From contig JAPVLO010000994.1 in the NCBI GenBank assembly GCA_027257055.1, forward strand, positions 124,001-188,000: DNA of 64,000 nt, read 5' to 3'. How positions within the stretch are numbered: the first letter of the stretch is position 1; each line of letters opens with the position of its first letter. Under the pieces are notes generated by a model. It ran no database searches. It was given only the letters and a program-made list of their open reading frames with translations, and was not told the DNA's origin. Positions 57,791 to 64,000 of the stretch are shown piece after piece. This DNA is from Cephalopachus bancanus. Its lineage: Eukaryota > Chordata > Mammalia > Primates > Tarsiidae. The position numbers and the translations under genes were made by a program.

Positions 57791-57981
57791 CAGCCAGATG
57801 CCCTCACAGACTCTGCTTTAATCAAGCTTTTCTGCTTCTTGTCATTTGTCTAGTACCTATTTATTTTACCACTGCATCTATCTGTACAGACTCTACATCG
57901 TCTATTCAAGTGTCTTCCCTTTTCCCTTCTTCCAAGATATGCTTCTCACTACCTCCAAAACCTATATTAAAATGCATGCTC

Positions 57982-58115
57982 AGCCAGGCATAGTGGCTCA
58001 TGCCTGGGATCCCGGCACTTTGAGAAGCTGAGGTGGAAGGATTGCTTGAACCCAGGAGTTCGAGACCAGCCTGGGCAACATAGTGAGACCCCATCTCTAC
58101 AAAAATGAAAATAAG
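57982..58115 (+). mobile_element. Monomeric Alu-like SINE
   Basis: AGCCAGGCATAGTGGCTCAT to GAGACCCCATCTCTACAAAA. The target duplication AAAATGCATGCTC (57969-57981) against AAAATGCATTCTC (58116-58128) differs at one base. Confidence 0.9.
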
Positions 58116-58128
58116 AAAATGCATTCTC

Positions 58129-59455
58129 TGCACACATGTCCCACACCTAAAAGTAGTGATCAGGAACCTGGGAGAGCCTGCCTTTCTCAGAGACTAGAAG
58201 ATCTGCAGCATAAACCATCTGTTTAAAGCCCCTGGATGTAAGTAAAAAGGAAAAAAATTCTAAGCACTTTACATGTGCTGATGGGTTGATTGCATAAAGG
58301 GTTGTAGATTAGGGATGGGAAACCCAGTTCCAGGCTAGAACAATTCCTGAAGGTGGTGGACAGAAAATACAGCAAAACTTTTGTTATCATGGGTATTCGT
58401 GTGTGTCAGTATAAAGGTAGGTTAGATTGATGAACCAAGTATGTAGTCATATCAGTGATATGAATTGCTTTAGAATAAGTGGATAGGACTCATTAATGTA
58501 GTCACATTTAGACTCGATAGAAATGCACATCTGAAGTGAGAACAGCAGCCTATGAGATTCATTCTGTATTGAGTAGCTACTATATGTCAGGCAAGCCTGC
58601 CCCTAACATATGTAGGGCCTGGGGCGAATGTATAAAGGGAATCAGTCCCACATACCATATGTCTAAAGACTGACAAGTTATAAATTAACACTGTTTAATA
58701 AAGTGTGTTTTGTCCTGCTGGCTTGACAAATAAAGCATATCTTTATAAAGATCTGGAAGCCCCAGTTCAAGTTTAAGATTCTTGAATTCCTCAGAGATGG
58801 GGGTCTGCGGAGATGCCAAAACATGACTGCACAGATGGGTCAGTTCTAGGCTCCCAATCTCCAGCCTGACTTTATGAACCCCTTATTTTCCACCCCAACT
58901 CCATGCTGTACCATTAGGGGACCTTCATATATGCAAGTAAACACCCTGGCTGTCCTGTCCATGGGGTTTGCTCACTAGTGGTGTGTTCCACACTTGGAAG
59001 GATGGACTGGGGATAGAGCCCCACACAGGCTCCAGAAGCAGGTATAAGTCCATTTAGGCAAGGGACTCCTGGGTAGCCAGAATACGGATCAGAAAGGAAG
59101 GGCATGGGCTCTGGTTGGGCATATTTATTTGGTCCAGTGGATTTTTGCTTCTGGGAAGGGTACAGCCAGAGGAGGACCAGAGTGAGGTCTCTAGACTGTG
59201 GGTTCAGGTGTCTACTATGTACTGGGAGTAAGATGATCGCAATATGCTCTCGGTCCTCAAGGAACATACAACCTGGTGACTCCAACATCTAGGCACAGTC
59301 CATACTGCTGCACTGGGGTAAAATAAGTGCTCTCTTTGTTGGAACCCAGAATACAGAAAAGAACAAGGTATGAGATAGTAGATCTGAAGAATAGCAAATA
59401 GGGGAAGAGGAAGCAAGGATGGAGATAACAAATACCATGTCTTTTGTTCCTTTAA
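58129..59455. other. Mostly unique 1.3-kb stretch
   Basis: No gene seen. L2-like scraps at 58565-58600 and 59205-59285. The 124-codon minus frame at 58914-59288 has no recognisable domain. Confidence 0.35.
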
Positions 59456-59890
59456 AAAAAAGTTTGAATTATTATTTATTGAGGTACAATTTGCATTCAG
59501 TCAACTGCTCAAATCCCACCTTATAGCTTCATGAATTGTTATAATTCCAAAAAATCACAGTCCCTCCACCCCAGTCAACACTTCCTGACCAAAGGCAACC
59601 TCTGTTTTGATCTCCATCACCAGAAATTAGTTTTGCCTCTTTCTGACTCCATATAAATGAAAGCATACAATATGTAGTCTGTGTCTTGTTTCTTTCACTC
59701 AATAGTATGTCTGTGAAATCCATCCACATTGTTTAAGTTGTTTTCAGTTTGGGACTATTATGAATGGTGCTGCTATGAACTTTCTTCTTGTAGTTTGATG
59801 AACATTTATATCATTCTTTTAACAAATTATGTTTTAAAATAATTTCAGACTTGCATGCAAAAATATTTCAAAGAATTCCTGCATTCTTCA
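59456..59890 (-). repeat. Old L1 (L1M) fragment
   Basis: TTATTTATTGAGGTACAATT, CTCAAATCCCACCTTATAGC, TTTCTTTCACTCAATAGTAT, GTGAAATCCATCCACATTGT and CTATTATGAATGGTGCTGCT are old L1 3' sequence on the minus strand. Confidence 0.7.
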
Positions 59891-59960
59891 CTCAGATTTA
59901 ATTCTCTTAAAAAGTAGCTATACAGTATTTCATTATAAATACTTAAAAATATTTATCTCA

Positions 59961-60261
59961 GCCGGGCTCAGTGGCTTAGCCTGTAATCCCGTGCCTTTGG
60001 GAGGCTGAGGTGAGTGGATTGCCTGAGCCCGTGGGTTTGAGACCCGCCTGGGCAGCAAGACCTCATCTCTACAAAAAATCAAAAAATTAACCGGGTGTGG
60101 TAGTGCGTGCCTGTAATTCCAGCTACTCGGAAGGCTGAGATGGAAGGATCGCCGGAGCCCAGCAGGTTGAGGCTGCGGTGACTGGGAGCGGCCACTGCAC
60201 TCCAGTCTGGGCAACAGAGTGAGACTCCAACTCAAAAAAAATAAAAATAAAAAAATAAAAT
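59961..60261 (+). mobile_element. Alu dimer, young lineage-specific set
   Basis: GCCGGGCTCAGTGGCTTAGC start, TTTGGGAGGCTGAGGTGAGT, TCGCCGGAGCCCAGCAGG, GAGACTCCAACTC. Perfect 14-bp target duplication AAAATATTTATCTC at 59946-59959 (plus one A) and 60262-60275. Confidence 0.95.
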
Positions 60262-60304
60262 AAAATATTTATCTCTACTTCCCCCAAAACACTTAAAGCT
60301 TTTT

Positions 60305-60410
60305 AATTTTTCCCCTGTTGATGGCTGCACAACAATGTGAATGTTCTTAATGCCACTGAACTGTTCGCTTCATGGTTAAGATGGGAAAATTTATGTATAA
60401 TTTTAAAAAT
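60305..60410 (+). repeat. Old L1 3' terminal fragment
   Basis: GATGGCTGCACAACAATGTG, AATGCCACTGAACTGTTCGC and TGGTTAAGATGGGAAAATTT match the last 100 bp of L1M elements. Confidence 0.7.
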
Positions 60411-60916
60411 AATTTTTAAAAATATGATGGTATGTAACTTCTGAGGCTAGGTTATAAAAAAACTTTTCCCTCTGTTTTCTGTTATATAAATGTAAGCAGA
60501 ATATATACTTAACTTGTGATCTATATTTAATATTTGAATTAAAAGAGAGTTGTGCTTAAGATTTTACATTTCATCAGCATCTCTTACAATCGGTGTTCTA
60601 TACTTTCCAATTGCTTGATTGATTTTCAAAAACAGCTAGCTCCTTACACTTTGGATTTAATTTTTTCATCAAAATCCCTCTCGGTCCTCTTGAAACCAGT
60701 TTGCTTTCTGCCCCTTTGAAGTGTAGGTGAATGTCTTTAATTTCTTCCAAGCTTGTTTCTGCTTAGCCAGGGCCACCAGAGGTAGCCTGGATTGGGGTCT
60801 TCACAAGCCTTTTTCTAATTGTGCTAACACTAGGATTGACAGTCTGGCCACAAGACTGACAACTTGTGGTCATTAAAGGGCTGTGTTCATAAGCATCCAT
60901 TGATGTGCATTCAATC

Positions 60917-60918
<2 letters not shown>
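60411..60918. other. Unique sequence, no gene seen
   Basis: Nothing recognisable. Confidence 0.4.

Positions 60919-60961
<43 letters not shown>
60919..60961. repeat. (AC)n microsatellite
   Basis: About 21 AC units just before the L1 target site. Confidence 0.95.
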
Positions 60962-60963
<2 letters not shown>

Positions 60964-62489
60964 ATGCTCAGAGAGACTGAAACAGCACTTTTTTTCATTT
61001 TTATGTTAGATTCAGGAGGTACACGTGCATGCTTGTTACAAGGACATACTGTGTAGTGGTGGGGATTGGTTCTCAGGTAGCCCATTCCCAAGACAGTGAA
61101 CATTGTACCCAACAGATAATTTCTGAAACCCAGCCCTTTCTTCCTCCCTCTCCTCTTATTAGTGTCCTCAGTATCTATTATTTCTATCTTTGTGACTATT
61201 TAGCTCCCACATATGAGTGAGAACCTGTGGTGTTTGGTTTTCTATCTCTGAGTCAGTTCACTTAGGATGATGATCTCAAGCTCCATCCATGTGGCTGCAA
61301 AGGTCACGATTTCATTCTTTTTTATGGTTGCATAGTATTCCAAGGTGTATATATACCACATTTTCTTTGTCCAGTCAATTGTTGGTGAGCACATTAGGTT
61401 GGTTCTGTGATTTTGCTATTGTGAATAGTGCTGCAATAAACAAATGAGTACAGGTATCTTTTTTATATATTGATTTATTTTCCTTTTGTAGATTCCTAGT
61501 AGTGGGATTGCTGGGTCAAATGGTAATCCAATCTTTAGTTCTTTGAGAAATCTCCATACTGTTTCTCATAGAGGTTGAATGAGTTTACAATCCCACCAAT
61601 AGTGGATAAGTGTTCCCTTCTCTCTGCAACCATGCCAACATCTGTTGTTCTTTGAATTTCTAATGATAGCCACCTGACTGACATGAGGTGATAACTCTTT
61701 GTGCCTTTAATTTGCATTTCTCTGATGATTAGTGATGTTGAGCACTTTTTCATGTTTGTTGGCCACTTTTGTGTCTTCTTTTGAGAAGTGTCTATTCATG
61801 TCCTGTGCCCACTTTTTGATGGGATTGTTTTTTTCACGTTGAGTTGTTTGAGTTCTTTGTAGATTTTGGATATTAGTTAGCCTTTGTCGGAGGCATACTT
61901 TGCAAATATTTTCTCCCATTCCATAGGTTTTCTGTTCATTCTGTCTAGTATTTCTTTTACTTTGCAGAAGCTTTTGAGTTTGTCCCATTTGTCTATTTTT
62001 GTCTTTGTTGCAATTGCTTTTGGGGTCTTCATCATAAATTCTTTGCTTAGACTAGTGTTCAGAAGAGTGCTTCCTAGGTTTTCTTCTAGGATTTTTATAG
62101 TTTCAGGTCTTACATTTAATGCATTTTGAGTTAATTTTTGTATATGATGAGAGATAAGGGTCCAGTTTCATTCTTCAGCATATGACTAGTGAATTTTCGC
62201 AGCACTATTTATTGAATAGGGTGTCCTTTTCTCATTGTTTATCTTTGTCTGCTTGGTCAAAGATCACTTGATTATAGGTATGTGGTTTTATTTCTGGGTT
62301 CTCTGTTTTGTTCCGTTGATCTGTCTATTCTTGCACCAGTATTATGCTGTTTTAGTTACTATAACCTTGAAATATAATTTGAAGTCATCCAGTGTGATCC
62401 TTCCATAGTTGTTCTTTTTGCTTAGAATTGCTTTGGCTATTCTGACTCTTTTTTGGTTCCATATAAAGTTTAAGATTGTTTTTTTCTAG

Positions 62490-62760
62490 CGGAGTGCGGT
62501 AGCTCACGTCTACAATCCCAGCACTTTGGGAAGCTGAGGTGAGAGGATTGCCTGAGCCCAGGGGTTCGAGACCAGCCTGGGCAACAATAAATTTTTAAAA
62601 ATTATCCAGGTGTGGTGGCACACACCTGTAGTTCCAGCTACTTGGAAGGCTGAGGTGGAAGGATTGCCTGAGCCCAGTAGGTTGAAGCTGTGGTAGCCTT
62701 GAGCACACCACTGCATTCCAGCCTGGCCAACAGAGTGTGACTCCAATTTAAAAAAAACAA
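62490..62760 (+). mobile_element. Alu with internal deletion, inside the L1
   Basis: CGGAGTGCGGTAGCTCACG start. The left arm jumps from CCAGCCTGGGCAAC to AATAAATTTTTAAAAATTAT, losing the arm end. The 18-bp target duplication AAGATTGTTTTTTTCTAG is perfect at 62472-62489 and 62761-62778. Confidence 0.95.
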
Positions 62761-62898
62761 AAGATTGTTTTTTTCTAGTCCTGTGAAGAACGAAGTTGAC
62801 ATTTTAATCAGGATTGCATAGAATCTGTAGATTGCTTTTGAAAGTATGTTTATTTTAACAATATCGATTCTTCTAATCCATGAACATGGAACGGTCTT

Positions 62899-63222
62899 TC
62901 ATTTATTTGTGTCATAAATGATTTCTTTCATCAGTGTTTTGTGGTTCTTCTTGTAGAGCTTTTTCACCTCCTTAGTTAGCTGTATTCCTAGGTATTTTAT
63001 TTTACTGTGGCTAATGTGAATGCAATTGAGCTCTTGATTTGGTTCTTGGCTTGCAAGTTGTTGGTGTATAGAAATACTACCATATTCTTGTACATTGATT
63101 TTGTATCCTGAGACTTTGCTGAAGTCATTTATTAGGTCTAAAAGCTTCTTGGAGGAGTCTTTGAGGTTTTCTAGGTATACAATCATGTCATCTGCAAACA
63201 GGGATAGTTTGATTTCCTCCAA
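62899..63222 (-). pseudogene. L1 ORF2 reverse-transcriptase fragment
   Basis: An open piece of 107 codons with [16 protein letters not shown], the FADD active-site motif of L1 reverse transcriptases, followed by [10 protein letters not shown] and IKYLGIQLTKEVKKLY. It is cut at the 5' end by L1 truncation and broken downstream by shifts and the Alu. No function is expected. Confidence 0.9.
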
Positions 63223-63271
63223 GTTTTGGAAGTTTTTTATTTCTTTCTCTTGCTGGACTGAAATAGCACTT

Positions 63272-64000
63272 CTAAGTCCTCTGTTGTAGGCACATCTTTG
63301 TTTCAGGTAGCTTTAATGCAAAAATGGATGATCCACAGAAGATTAATCAGAAAATTCAATAAATGGCAGGCCATTTAGTTGAGGGATCCCTGTCCATATG
63401 TTTTGTGTACCTTCCATACCCACCCTTCCTATCCCAACCCTATATTGTAATACTCACTGCGTACAAGAGACGTTAGTTCTATTTCCTAGAAGGCAATGGG
63501 GTTCACAGTTAATGCTTTGGCCACTTAAAATTCCTCACAGTTGCGTGTCACTAGACCATGTTAGCTGATAGAGTATCTTCTTTTCCAGAATAATGTGATT
63601 ATCTTACTGAAAACTTACTCATTCCTGGCCCATTTTTGCTAACTGCCATTCAACACAACAGGTGCTGAGAACACAATAGGCTCTCACTACACATGTCTGC
63701 TTCATGGAGGCAAAATAACTAGGCATGGGGAAAGGCATAATAGACTGACAACCATTTACAAATTCCTTCTACTCCATTATTCTAAGATTCTCTCATTGTT
63801 CACAAATCCAACAGTATCCCCAGGTTTTTGTACATTCAATCCATATGTTTCTGATGCATGTATGTTTAAATTACTAAAAGGAAGATTTAGAAAAGCAATT
63901 CATTGTCAAAGATCCCTTAGGATCTATCCTATTTAACTACAAACCAGATGTCTCATTTTCCCGGTAGGAAATAGACTTTGAACTTGGAAAGTTCACATTC
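63272..64000. other. Unique sequence to the window end
   Basis: No repeat, gene or RNA feature recognised. Confidence 0.4.

Larger units (their letters stand above)
60991..63256 (-). mobile_element. 5'-truncated L1, 2.27 kb, split by an Alu
   Basis: Minus strand. Target duplication ACTGAAACAGCACTT (60976-60990) against ACTGAAATAGCACTT (63257-63271), one mismatch. A short T run, 3' UTR, then ORF2 in broken frames: NRHFSKED region (61707-61988), REMQIK region (61535-61753) and the reverse-transcriptase core with FADD (62899-63222). It is older than the L1 at 37283, with many stops and shifts. Confidence 0.95.

Overview
The window is nuclear DNA of a primate and almost entirely non-coding. I found no exon, tRNA, rRNA or CRISPR array that I would defend. 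About 28 Alu or 7SL-derived SINEs in both orientations show that it is a primate. Six of them carry a diagnostic set that I do not associate with human Alu subfamilies: a left arm reading GGCTCAGCCTGTAATCCCG then CGCCTTTGGGAGG, and a right arm with GGCTACTTGGAAGG, GGAAGGATCGCCGG and a GACTCCAACTC end. Together with the mariner and young L1 lineages, this points to a strepsirrhine, most likely a lemur. That is an inference; the species cannot be read from the sequence.

Layout. 1-10 kb is mostly unique sequence with dinucleotide tracts, one ERVL-MaLR-type LTR, a MER5-type DNA transposon and two SINEs. 10.7-17 kb holds two copies of an internally deleted mariner-like transposon, a MIR split by an Alu, and two L1 3' ends. 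17-25 kb is largely unique. 25-33 kb is repeat-dense: MIR, an MLT1-type LTR split by a young Alu, and a 2.4-kb old L1 interrupted by three SINEs. 34.5 kb has a hAT element with a perfect 8-bp target duplication. 35.6-38.6 kb has a short local duplication, one copy of which was later split by a 5'-truncated young L1 with a nearly intact ORF2 C-terminus. 38.6-46 kb is mostly unique. 47.6 kb has the third mariner copy. 51-54.9 kb has nested and young Alus, an 89-bp L1 insertion and a large compound microsatellite. 56-63.3 kb has L1 fragments, MIRs, Alus and a 2.27-kb L1 with a 15-bp target duplication.

How the parts relate. There is no gene network to describe; the window is a record of insertions. 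Nesting and target-site duplications give a relative order: MIR, L2, MER5 and MLT1 first; then old L1 and monomeric SINEs; then mariner and intermediate Alus; then the young Alu set and the young L1. The most distinctive content is the mariner family. All three copies have a transposase C-terminus ending in YFEGD or its decayed form, inverted termini, and the same shortened structure, with TA flanks at two copies. The non-repeat stretches could be intronic or intergenic. A few have a composition that would be worth checking for conserved non-coding function. Repeat boundaries are estimates by eye, usually within 10 bp, and better where a target-site duplication is given.
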